From Verrucomicrobiota bacterium (GTDB lineage: Bacteria > Verrucomicrobiota > Verrucomicrobiia > Palsa-1439), in NCBI GenBank assembly GCA_003152315.1, contig PLZV01000043.1, positions 1-64,000 of the forward strand: a stretch of DNA of 64,000 bases, in the 5' to 3' direction. The translations under genes and the position numbers were made by a program. The stretch's first letter is position 1; each line of letters starts with the position of its first letter. The notes under the pieces were generated by a model. It worked only from the letters and a program-made list of their open reading frames with translations. It was not told where the DNA came from and did not search any database. Below, in pieces: positions 28,495 to 37,209 of the stretch.

Positions 28495-31400
28495 GCAGTC
28501 GGCGTTCTCTGCCGCGTCGTGTCCTCGATGGCCAACAGGATGGCCTTTAGTTCGTTGTCTTTACCGAGGATCCGCCGCGCATTCAGCAACATCCGCTTGC
28601 GTCCGATACGCGGAAACTCATGTTCCACCGAGAAGTCGTTGAACACGGAATTGCGGGGCAAAATCTCTTCCAGGAGCTGGCGCAACTTGGGAATATTCCA
28701 CTGGCCGTCACCCAGGTCGTAGAGGAAGCGGCCCTCGGTATCTTCGGGGGTAGCCTGAAATATCTTATAGAACATGGCGTTGGCCCTTGTCACACGTAAG
28801 TCGGGATTGAGGACGACCAGCGGATCGCGCAGAGTCTCCACGATGGCATTGGCGAAGTCGTGAGCCTCATCGATCAACACGGCGCTGCGTCTGGCGGCGT
28901 CAATATCCATGAAGGTGAGCACCGCGCCGTCAATCTTGCCGTCCGCCGTCTTGTAGGGCCGAATGCGCAAGGAATACCAACGCCCCTGTCGATCCTGCAA
29001 CTCACGTTCACAGGTGGCGAGGGTGTCCATCACTTCGAGGATCAACGGCCCGAGATCGGGAACGTTGACGTTTGGCTGGATATCGCCCAGCGGTCGCCCC
29101 ACATCGGTGGGGATCAGGTTCGCCACGGCTTGCGCGGCGGCCGTGAAACGACGGATGCGCAGGTCGCCGCCTACCATCACGATGGCGACGTGCGCGCTGC
29201 CCAGGAAATTAATGAGGTCATTGTTGACCTCATTCAATTCGGAGTTGTGCGTTTGCAGTTCCTCGTTGAGGGTGGTCAACTCTTCATTGGTCGACTGCAA
29301 CTCCTCCTTGGCTGTTTCCAATTCCTCGTTCGTGCTCTGCAATTCCTCGTTGCTGGATTGGATCTCTTCGTTCGCTGAGCGGAGTTCCTCGCGACCCGCA
29401 TCGTGTTCTTCGAGCACCGAACGGAGGTACTCCTTGGTGGCTGACAGTTCGTGACGCAATTGCGCCCCGGGGGAATGTGCGACCCGCCGGCCCTTGTCGG
29501 CCCCGGCCCGCTTGTCCGGGATGGCTTCGGAGGCGCCGCCAGTTGCCGCTTCCTCGAAAACGATTAAAAAGAAACGTTCTTTCGACGGCGTGCTTTTGAA
29601 GGGAAGGACGTCGAGAGTGATCCGCCGGGAACGATCGCCGGCCTCGAGCGGCAGCCCTTCCTTGCGGACCCGTTCGTTGGTCTTGCGGGCGCGTTGGATG
29701 GCGCTGCGCAAATCCAGCCGCAAGCCTTCGCGGACCATCTGCAAGAGATCGAGACTCGCCTCGCCCGGCGACGGCGCCAGGAAGGGGCTGGTGATGCCCC
29801 GGAACTGGACGATTCGCAACTCGTCGTTGACCAGCACGCTCGGCGGCGCGTATTGGGACAGCATCAAGCTGTCCGCTTCCTTGTAGAGGCTGGGCACGAC
29901 GGGCAATTCCTCGCCGCTCCGCACCGCCTGGCCCCTCGGCCGCTGTTCGCCCGGGCGCTCGGTCGCGGCCGGCGCAATCATCGGCGGGTAGCGGCCCGGC
30001 TTCTTCGTGTAAATCTTCTCTTTCTTGTCCACGAGAACAAACAGATCGGAGAACGCGCCGATGGTTTCCGAGGAACCAAGCATGAGAAGGCCGGTGGGTT
30101 TGAGGGCGTAATGGAAGATCGGCAGCAGCCTCTTCTGCAAAACCGGTCCCAAATAAATCATCACGTTGCGGCAACTGATGAGGTCCAGCTTGGAGAACGG
30201 CGGGTCTTTGACCGCGTTTTGCCGGGCGAACACGCACATTTCGCGGACCCCCTTCTTGATCTGATAGCCGTGTTCCGACTTCACGAAGAAGCGTCGCAAC
30301 CGTTCGGCGGACACATCCTGCTCGATGCTTTTGGGATAGACCCCGGTCCGGGCTTTCTCGATGGCCGCGCCGCTGATATCGGTCGCGAAAACCTGTACGG
30401 GAATTTCGGCGCGCTTGTCTCCGATGGATTCCAACAAGCTGATGGCAATCGAATACGCTTCCTCGCCCGTGGAACAGCCCGGCACCCAGACGCGCACGGA
30501 CTGATCCGGGCCGCGATTCTTCAAGAGGCGGGGAAACATCTTTTTCCTCAATGCCCGAAATGAGTCCGGGTCGCGGAAAAAGCTGGTTACGTTGATGAGC
30601 AGGTCCTGGTATAAGGCCTCCACCTCGTCGGCATGTTGCTGGAGAAACTGCACGTACTGGTCCATCCGATCAATCCGATGCAGGAGCATGCGCCGCTGGA
30701 TGCGCCGGCGGATGGTCGTGTGCTTGTAATCGGTAAAATCCACTCCCATGTGCGTGCGCAACACGATGAAGACCTTATTGAGGACGTCCGTCTCTCCGGA
30801 GGTCCACTCCCTCGTTTGCGCTTCTTGGGAAAGCATCACGTACGGGTGCCGACTGAGCCGTGCCAGCTCCCGCGCAATCCCTTCGGGAGGCAGAATGCAG
30901 TCCACAAATCCGCTCAAAATTGCGCTGCGCGGCATCCCGTCGTATTTGGCCGACTCTTCGTCCTGGGCAAAGGTGACCCCGCCTTCCGCCTTGATCGCCT
31001 TCAGTCCCATTGTGCCGTCGGAGGCGGTCCCCGACAGAATCACACCGACCGCCCGGCCCCGTCGATCTTCGGCCAGCGAGCGCAGGAAATAGTCAATCGG
31101 CAGGTGGAGCCCCTGCTTTTCGTCGCGCGGCATCAGGCTGAGCCTGTGGTGCAAAATGGCCAGATTGGTGTTGGGCGGAATCACATACACATGATTCGGC
31201 TCGACCCGCATCCCGTCTCTGACTTCGGTGACCAGCATCGCCGTTGCCCGCGAAAGGATCTCCGTCAGCGCGCTCTGGTGCGTGGGATCCAGATGTTGCA
31301 CCAGCACAAACGCCATGCCGGTGTCGTTGGGCAAATGCTTGAGCAACTTCGTGAATGCCTCCAGCCCGCCCGCAGACGCCCCAATGCCCACAACCGGGAA

Positions 31401-31661
31401 AGGTTCGTTGGTGGAGCCTCGCCGCCTGCGCCGTTTTTCGGGTGCCGTAGCCATTGCGTTTGGTTTTCCGGAGGATCGCGCCGCCGTCGCGCTTCTGCCC
31501 CGGCCTCCCAACTTCACAACGGCTCTCTCTTTCTTTTCCAAACCACGTAAGTGTTTAACGCTCATTCGTTTCTGTTTGCGCCTGTATGGCGCCATTGGTT
31601 GGCTGTATCTGCGTGAGAGAATGGTTTCGACACGTCGAGGCCAGCGGAAGTGATTTCGCAA
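28491..31661 (-). CDS. CheB-CheR fusion with PAS domains
   Basis: CheB 'PVVGIGASAGGLEAFTKLLKHLPNDTGMAFVLVQHLDP', CheR 'VRVWVPGCSTGEEAYSIAISL...DLISCRNVMIYLG', coiled-coil, PAS; start may be 31565. Confidence 0.95.
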   Translation of the reverse strand: MRNHFRWPRRVETILSRRYSQPMAPYRRKQKRMSVKHLRGLEKKERAVVKLGGRGRSATAARSSGKPNAMATAPEKRRRRRGSTNEPFPVVGIGASAGGLEAFTKLLKHLPNDTGMAFVLVQHLDPTHQSALTEILSRATAMLVTEVRDGMRVEPNHVYVIPPNTNLAILHHRLSLMPRDEKQGLHLPIDYFLRSLAEDRRGRAVGVILSGTASDGTMGLKAIKAEGGVTFAQDEESAKYDGMPRSAILSGFVDCILPPEGIARELARLSRHPYVMLSQEAQTREWTSGETDVLNKVFIVLRTHMGVDFTDYKHTTIRRRIQRRMLLHRIDRMDQYVQFLQQHADEVEALYQDLLINVTSFFRDPDSFRALRKKMFPRLLKNRGPDQSVRVWVPGCSTGEEAYSIAISLLESIGDKRAEIPVQVFATDISGAAIEKARTGVYPKSIEQDVSAERLRRFFVKSEHGYQIKKGVREMCVFARQNAVKDPPFSKLDLISCRNVMIYLGPVLQKRLLPIFHYALKPTGLLMLGSSETIGAFSDLFVLVDKKEKIYTKKPGRYPPMIAPAATERPGEQRPRGQAVRSGEELPVVPSLYKEADSLMLSQYAPPSVLVNDELRIVQFRGITSPFLAPSPGEASLDLLQMVREGLRLDLRSAIQRARKTNERVRKEGLPLEAGDRSRRITLDVLPFKSTPSKERFFLIVFEEAATGGASEAIPDKRAGADKGRRVAHSPGAQLRHELSATKEYLRSVLEEHDAGREELRSANEEIQSSNEELQSTNEELETAKEELQSTNEELTTLNEELQTHNSELNEVNNDLINFLGSAHVAIVMVGGDLRIRRFTAAAQAVANLIPTDVGRPLGDIQPNVNVPDLGPLILEVMDTLATCERELQDRQGRWYSLRIRPYKTADGKIDGAVLTFMDIDAARRSAVLIDEAHDFANAIVETLRDPLVVLNPDLRVTRANAMFYKIFQATPEDTEGRFLYDLGDGQWNIPKLRQLLEEILPRNSVFNDFSVEHEFPRIGRKRMLLNARRILGKDNELKAILLAIEDTTRQRTPTA

Positions 31662-32202
31662 ACACGCAGTGCCCCCCGGTATATCGGTTCGATTGACAGA
31701 TACGGAAAAGAAGGATCAGTAACGACGCTCACTCCCTGATCTCGACCACAACGACGGGACCTTGAGAATGTCAGCATGACTGCACTCAACTTATAAAGCG
31801 CTGACTGATAACAGTTTTCCGCGAAACACCTCGCTGGGACATCACTTACTAAAACCTTGGCGGGCAGTCAAGAAACTTGTGCGTGGAGAATGCGCAATGA
31901 CAACGTTGTGGTCTCGCCAGTGATCATCAGTCGATGGATTTGATAAACGAGAATGCAGAATATCCATGCCACCGTCCACGAGCTGAAATGCTCCTTGTTG
32001 AGCGCACGTGTGCCATGCTGACTCGCTGTGTCAGGCTGACTACCTGAATTCCCTTAGTGTGAACACCCCATATCGCCCAGTCTATTTTGGTCTGTGTAAT
32101 GCTCTGTAAGATTACGGCAAGAAGGCGCGTCATCATGTGCATGTTTTTCCGATATCAGCTGAGGATGCGGACCCAAACGTGATTTGTAATGGAGGTGAAC
32201 TA

Positions 32203-34011
32203 ATGAAGCATAATCAAGACGCTGACGTGATCCCCAACGAAATACAGATTGAGCAGGCCGAGGCACGGGTTGATAAGGCTGAAGCGCGGACGGAGCAGGC
32301 CGAGACGCGGACGGAGCAGGCCGAGACAAGGACGGAACGGGCCGAGACACGTACCGAGCAGGCGAAGACAAGGACCGAGCAGGCCGAGACACGAACCGAG
32401 CAGGCGGAGACAAGGACAGAACTGGCCGAGGCGCGCGTTGAGCAGGCCGAGACCCGGACGGAACAGGCTGGCATGCAGAGTGACGAGGCGTTACGCGCCT
32501 CCGAACTCAGCTATCGGCGACTGTTCGAAGCGGCGAAGGATGGCATCCTGATTCTGGACGTTGACACGGGACGCATCAACGATGTGAATCCTTTCCTTTT
32601 TAAACTATTGGGTTTTTCCCAGAGCGAAATGGTTGGCAAAACCGTCGGCGAGCTCAGTCCATTCAAGGACATCGAGTCGAACAAGGTCATGCTTGAGCGA
32701 TTACAAAAGAACGGTTATGTCCGCTATGAAGACCTGCCGCTGGAAACAAGGGACGGCCGCCACATTGCCGTGGAGTTTGTCAGCAACGTGTATGAAGCCG
32801 GTGACCGCAACGTGATCCAATGCAACGTCCGCGACATCACGGAACGCAAGCGATCCGAAGAACAACTAAAAGCCTCATTCAAGGAAATCGGCGACCTAAA
32901 ATCCGCACTGGATGAGCACTCTATCGTGGCCATCACTGACCCGCAAGGTAAGATCACCTACGTCAACGACAAGTTCTGCGCGATCTCCCAATACTCCCGC
33001 GAAGAATTGTTGGGACAAGATCATCGCTTCATCAATTCGGGCTATCACTCAAAGGAGTTCATCCGCGACCTTTGGTCGACCATCACGCACGGCAAGGTCT
33101 GGCATGGCGAACTCAAGAACCGAGCCAAGGATGGGTCGTATTATTGGGAGGACTCCACGATCGTGCCGTTTCTCGACGAACAGGGCGAACCCCGCCAATA
33201 CGTGGCCATCCGTACTGACATCACCGATCGCAAAGCGGCAGAGGAACAGATTCGTCAACTGAATGTCGACCTGGAGCAGCGCGTCGTCGAACGCACGGCG
33301 GAATTGGAGGCGGCCAATAAGGAACTGGAAGCGTTCAGCTACTCCGTCTCCCACGATTTGCGCGCACCGCTGCGCCATGTTATCGGTTTCGTGGAACTGC
33401 TGCAACAAGACGCCGCGCCGTCACTTTCCGAAAAGAGTCTCCAGCATCTGACAGCTATTTCCCAGTCGGCAAAACGGATGGGAGAGTTGATTCATGACCT
33501 GCTGGCGTTCTCGCGCGTCGGGCGGGCGACCTTGCAAAAGTCGGACGTCAATCTCGACGAGCTGCTCCGGGAAACGTTGAGCGATTTTCAGGCGGAGACA
33601 AAAGTGCGGGATATCGCGTGGAACATCCACTCGCTGCCACCCGTGCGCGCCGATCGTGCCTTGCTGCGAATGGTGCTGGTCAACCTGATTTCCAATGCGG
33701 TGAAGTTCACCGGCGCTCGCGCCAAGGCCACAATCGAAATCGGTTGTGCTCCCAACGGAAACAGCGAAACCGTGATCTTCATCCGCGACAACGGCGCCGG
33801 TTTCGATCCGCAGTATGCCGACAAACTATTCGGCGTGTTCCAACGCCTGCACAGCCAGGCCGAGTTTGTGGGCATGGGCATCGGGCTGGCCAATGTCCAG
33901 CGCATCATTCATCGGCACGGCGGCCGCGTCTGGGCGGAAGGCGTGGTGGACGGCGGCGCGACGTTTTTCTTTTCACTCCCCAAGCAAAACGGAGGCACCC
34001 ATGGACACTGA
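32203..34011 (+). CDS. PAS-PAS sensor histidine kinase with N-terminal heptad-repeat region
   Basis: SD 'ggaggtgaacta' before ATG 32203; 'RTEQAET' repeats, PAS, 'EAFSYSVSHDLRAPLRHVIGF', 'GMGIGLANVQRIIHRHGGRV'. Confidence 0.93.
   Translation: MKHNQDADVIPNEIQIEQAEARVDKAEARTEQAETRTEQAETRTERAETRTEQAKTRTEQAETRTEQAETRTELAEARVEQAETRTEQAGMQSDEALRASELSYRRLFEAAKDGILILDVDTGRINDVNPFLFKLLGFSQSEMVGKTVGELSPFKDIESNKVMLERLQKNGYVRYEDLPLETRDGRHIAVEFVSNVYEAGDRNVIQCNVRDITERKRSEEQLKASFKEIGDLKSALDEHSIVAITDPQGKITYVNDKFCAISQYSREELLGQDHRFINSGYHSKEFIRDLWSTITHGKVWHGELKNRAKDGSYYWEDSTIVPFLDEQGEPRQYVAIRTDITDRKAAEEQIRQLNVDLEQRVVERTAELEAANKELEAFSYSVSHDLRAPLRHVIGFVELLQQDAAPSLSEKSLQHLTAISQSAKRMGELIHDLLAFSRVGRATLQKSDVNLDELLRETLSDFQAETKVRDIAWNIHSLPPVRADRALLRMVLVNLISNAVKFTGARAKATIEIGCAPNGNSETVIFIRDNGAGFDPQYADKLFGVFQRLHSQAEFVGMGIGLANVQRIIHRHGGRVWAEGVVDGGATFFFSLPKQNGGTHGH
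32242..32475 (+). repeat. In-frame tandem 21-bp repeats encoding (A/T)RTEQAE heptads
   Basis: About 11 consecutive heptads 'IEQAEARVDKAEARTEQAETRTEQAETRTERAETRTEQAKTRTEQAETRTEQAETRTELAEARVEQAETRTEQAG'. Confidence 0.9.
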
Positions 34012-34205
34012 GATGGTAAACATCAAGAACATCCTGTTGGTCGAAGACGATCCGCGAGATGTGGAACTGACGTTGGCCGCGCTGGAGGAGCACCACCTGG
34101 CCAACAAGGTGGCGGTCGTCCACGACGGCGCGGCGACGCTGGATTATCTTTACCGCCGGGGAGAATTCAAAACGCGCACGACCGGCAATCCCGTCGTGGT
34201 GCTGC
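34001..34205 (+). pseudogene. Truncated Rcp1-like response regulator
   Basis: 'MDTEMVNIKNILLVEDDPRDVELTLAALEEHHLANKVAVVHDGAATLDYLYRRGEFKTRTTGNPVVVL' near-identical to the paralog at 36658, which continues 'LDLKMPKVNGLEVL'; here sequence diverges before the phospho-Asp. Confidence 0.85.
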
Positions 34206-34214
34206 GCGAAAGAT

Positions 34215-34384
34215 TCAATCCGCGCACCTGGCACTGCGCTGACAATTGCATCCTGCGTGAAGCCGCACTTTCGGCGCAGCTCGCACACCAGCGGCCCGAC
34301 GACGTTCGTGGTCTCGCCATCAGCCCAAACCTTGTTCAACCTCGTTTGTTTCTTCCGTCGGCTCTTGTTTGGCATGAACATTAA
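34215..34384 (-). pseudogene. XRE-type HTH regulator relic, frameshifted
   Basis: 'VVGPLVCELRRKCGFTQDA' then, in the shifted frame, 'QLSAQCQVRGLNLSR'; cut at the response-regulator junction. Confidence 0.55.
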
Positions 34385-34544
34385 TTTGCACTAATGCTTT
34401 GAGTTAACATGTTTTCTCGACATTGCACTCCGAACAGGAGCAATCACAAGAATGCTAGAGGCGCGACCATGACCGAAACCCAGCGTTGTTCAGCCTGGAA
34501 AAGCCGTCGTGACCAGTCGTGGCAGAGCGGCGGTTCGCAGTGAG

Positions 34545-36668
34545 ATGAGCATGAAACCCACCCATACTTTGGTTCAGGGATTTGTCGGGGCGCTGGCGCT
34601 GCTCGGCGGCGTGGCGGGGTTCAACTGGCAACACACCAACCGCATGCAGGAGACGATGAAGTGGGTGCTCCACACGCACGAGGTGCAGGAGCAATTGACC
34701 GAACTGCTCTCGTCCGTGCAGGATGTCGAAACTGGCGTGCGGGGGTTTGTGATCACCGGCCAACCGGAGTATCTCGAACCCTTCGTGGCGGTCCGGACCA
34801 AAGTGACCAGTCAATTCAGCAAGGTGCGCACGCTCACCCGCGACAACGCGCGCCAGCAGGCCAACTGCGATACCCTGGAGCCGCTCCTCGCCCGGCGCGT
34901 GGCCATTGCGCAGTCCAATATGGATCTGCGCCGGAACTCCGGCTTGGAGGCGGCGCAACGGGAAATTGCCAGCGGCGAGGGCAAGGCCGTGATGGATCAA
35001 ATCCGCGCCATGATTGCCCGGATGGACATGGAGGAACACACGCTGCTGAGCCAGCGCTCCGCCGCCACCCGACGCGAGGCGAGCACCGCCCGCTGGCTGA
35101 CAATCACCGGCACCGGCCTGAGTTTCGCCCTGCTCATCGGGGTCTTCGCGCTCGTGCTGCGCGAGAACCGCCTGCGCCTGCGGTCGGAGGCGGAGCTGGA
35201 CCGGTTCTTCACGCTCTCGCTGGACCTGCTGTGCATTTCCAGCGCGGATGGTTATTTCAAGCGCATCAGCCCCGCATTCACACAGACGCTGGGTTGGAGC
35301 GTGGAGGAGATTCTGGCGCGACCGTTCCTCGACTTGGTGCATCCCGACGACCGCGCCGCCACGCTCCGCATGGTCGAGCAGCAGGTCGTCGCCGGTGAAA
35401 AGGTCCCCCAATTTGAAAATCGCTATCGGCACAAGGACGGCTCGTGGCGTCTGCTGTCGTGGAACTCGGTGCCCCAGCCGGGCGGGCTGATGTACTCCAC
35501 CGGGCACGACGTGACCGAGCGGAAGCGCGCCGAGGAGTCCCTGCGCGAGAATGCGGAGCGCTTCCTCACCTTGGCCAACAATATCTCGCAACTGGCGTGG
35601 ATGGCCGACCCGCAAGGCTCGATATTCTGGTATAACCAGCGGTGGTTCGATTACACCGGCACGACGCTCGAAGAGATGGTCGGCTGGGGCTGGCAGAAAG
35701 TTCACCATCCCGACCACGTGCAACGCGTGGTGGACAAGATTAAACACTGCTTCGAGACGGGTGAAGTCTGGGAAGACACCTTCCCGTTGCGCGGCATGGA
35801 CGGGCATTACCGCTGGTTTCTCTCGCGGGCCGTGCCGATCCGCGACGAGCACGGCACGGTGCTCCGCTGGTTTGGCACGAACACCGACGTCACCGAGCGC
35901 GAACAGGCGGAGGAGCAAATCGTCCAACTCAACGCCGACTTGCAACAACGCGCGGCCCAACTCGAAGAAGCCAACAAGGAACTGGAAGCGTTCTCCTATT
36001 CCGTCTCCCACGATTTGCGCGCACCGCTGCGCCATGTCATGGGCTTCGTGGACCTGTTGCAAAAAGACGCCGGGCCGTCGCTTTCCGAAAAAAGTCTCCG
36101 GCAGCTGACAACGATTTCCCAGTCGGCAAAGCGGATGGGAGATTTGATTGACGACCTGCTGGCCTTCTCGCAGATCGGGCGTGCGGCCTTGCAAAAGACA
36201 GACGTCAATCTCGACGAGTTGCTCCGGGAGGCCTTGGCCGATTTTCAGGCGGAGACAAAAGAGCGGAGTATCGCGTGGAACATCCACCCGCTGCCAGGGG
36301 TGCGGGCCGACCGTGCCCTACTGCGAATGGCGCTGGTCAATCTGATTTCCAATGCGGTGAAGTTCACCGGCGCACGCGCCGAGACCACAATCGAAATCGG
36401 TTGTGCTCCCAACGGAAACAGCGAAACCGTGATCTTCATCCGCGACAACGGCGCCGGTTTCGATCCGCAATATGCCGACAAACTTTTCGGCGTGTTCCAA
36501 CGCCTGCACAGTCAGGCCGAGTTTGAGGGCACGGGTATCGGGCTGGCCAATGTCCAGCGCATCATTCATCGGCACGGCGGCCGGGCCTGGGCCGAAGGCG
36601 TGGTGGACGGCGGCGCGACCTTTTACTTTTCGATCCCAAAACAGAACGGAGGCATCAATGGAGACTAA
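34545..36668 (+). CDS. CHASE3-PAS-PAS sensor histidine kinase
   Basis: N-terminal TM + CHASE3-like 'LLSSVQDVETGVRGFVITGQPEYLEPF', two PAS domains, 'EAFSYSVSHDLRAPLRHVMGF', 'GTGIGLANVQRIIHRHGG'. Confidence 0.95.
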   Translation: MSMKPTHTLVQGFVGALALLGGVAGFNWQHTNRMQETMKWVLHTHEVQEQLTELLSSVQDVETGVRGFVITGQPEYLEPFVAVRTKVTSQFSKVRTLTRDNARQQANCDTLEPLLARRVAIAQSNMDLRRNSGLEAAQREIASGEGKAVMDQIRAMIARMDMEEHTLLSQRSAATRREASTARWLTITGTGLSFALLIGVFALVLRENRLRLRSEAELDRFFTLSLDLLCISSADGYFKRISPAFTQTLGWSVEEILARPFLDLVHPDDRAATLRMVEQQVVAGEKVPQFENRYRHKDGSWRLLSWNSVPQPGGLMYSTGHDVTERKRAEESLRENAERFLTLANNISQLAWMADPQGSIFWYNQRWFDYTGTTLEEMVGWGWQKVHHPDHVQRVVDKIKHCFETGEVWEDTFPLRGMDGHYRWFLSRAVPIRDEHGTVLRWFGTNTDVTEREQAEEQIVQLNADLQQRAAQLEEANKELEAFSYSVSHDLRAPLRHVMGFVDLLQKDAGPSLSEKSLRQLTTISQSAKRMGDLIDDLLAFSQIGRAALQKTDVNLDELLREALADFQAETKERSIAWNIHPLPGVRADRALLRMALVNLISNAVKFTGARAETTIEIGCAPNGNSETVIFIRDNGAGFDPQYADKLFGVFQRLHSQAEFEGTGIGLANVQRIIHRHGGRAWAEGVVDGGATFYFSIPKQNGGINGD

Positions 36669-37209
36669 AATGATAAACATCAAAAACATCCTGTTGGCCG
36701 AAGACGATCCGCGGGATGTGGAACTTACGTTGGCCGCGTTGGAGGAACACCATCTTGCCAACAAGGTTTTCGTCGTCCGCGACGGCGCGGCGGCGCTGGA
36801 TTATCTTTACCGCCGGGGAGAATTCAAAACCCGCGCGGTTGGCAATCCCGTGGTGGTGCTGCTCGACCTCAAGATGCCCAAGGTCAACGGACTGGAAGTG
36901 TTGAAGATCATCAAGGCCGACGAACATTTGAAAATAATTCCTGTCGTGGTGCTTACCTCCTCGCGCGAAACGCCGGACTTGGTCGAGTGTTACCAACACG
37001 GGGTCAACGCCTACGTGGTGAAACCGGTGGATTTTGCCGACTTCATGAAAGCGATCAAACAACTCGGCATTTTTTGGGCCGCCATTAACGAGCCGCCGCC
37101 ACATATAGGGAGAGAAGACACTCCGATTCAAAGCGGTGAAGTCATTTCTCCGGAAAGGAAGGAGGTTGCCAATGAAATCCCCGCTCCACATCCTGCACCT
37201 GGAGGATGA
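36658..37209 (+). CDS. Rcp1-like stand-alone response regulator
   Basis: 'NILLAEDDPRDVELTLAALEEH...VVVLLDLKMPKVNGLEVL...VVVLTSSRE...NAYVVKPVDF'. Confidence 0.93.
   Translation: METKMINIKNILLAEDDPRDVELTLAALEEHHLANKVFVVRDGAAALDYLYRRGEFKTRAVGNPVVVLLDLKMPKVNGLEVLKIIKADEHLKIIPVVVLTSSRETPDLVECYQHGVNAYVVKPVDFADFMKAIKQLGIFWAAINEPPPHIGREDTPIQSGEVISPERKEVANEIPAPHPAPGG

Noticed and set aside
30633-31550. 305-aa plus-strand ORF
   Set aside because: Antisense to the CheB/CheR region.
32242-32475. Possible CRISPR-like array
   Set aside because: Repeats are contiguous 21-bp coding units with no spacers; no CRISPR array or cas gene seen in the window.
32054-32551. Ser/Arg/Pro-rich ORFs overlapping the heptad repeats
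   Set aside because: By-products of the 21-bp repeat being open in other frames; the PAS-kinase frame with a clear SD is the supported one.
34455-36287. 610-aa minus-strand ORF
   Set aside because: Fully antisense to a well-supported CHASE3-PAS histidine kinase; composition typical of a shadow ORF in GC-rich DNA.
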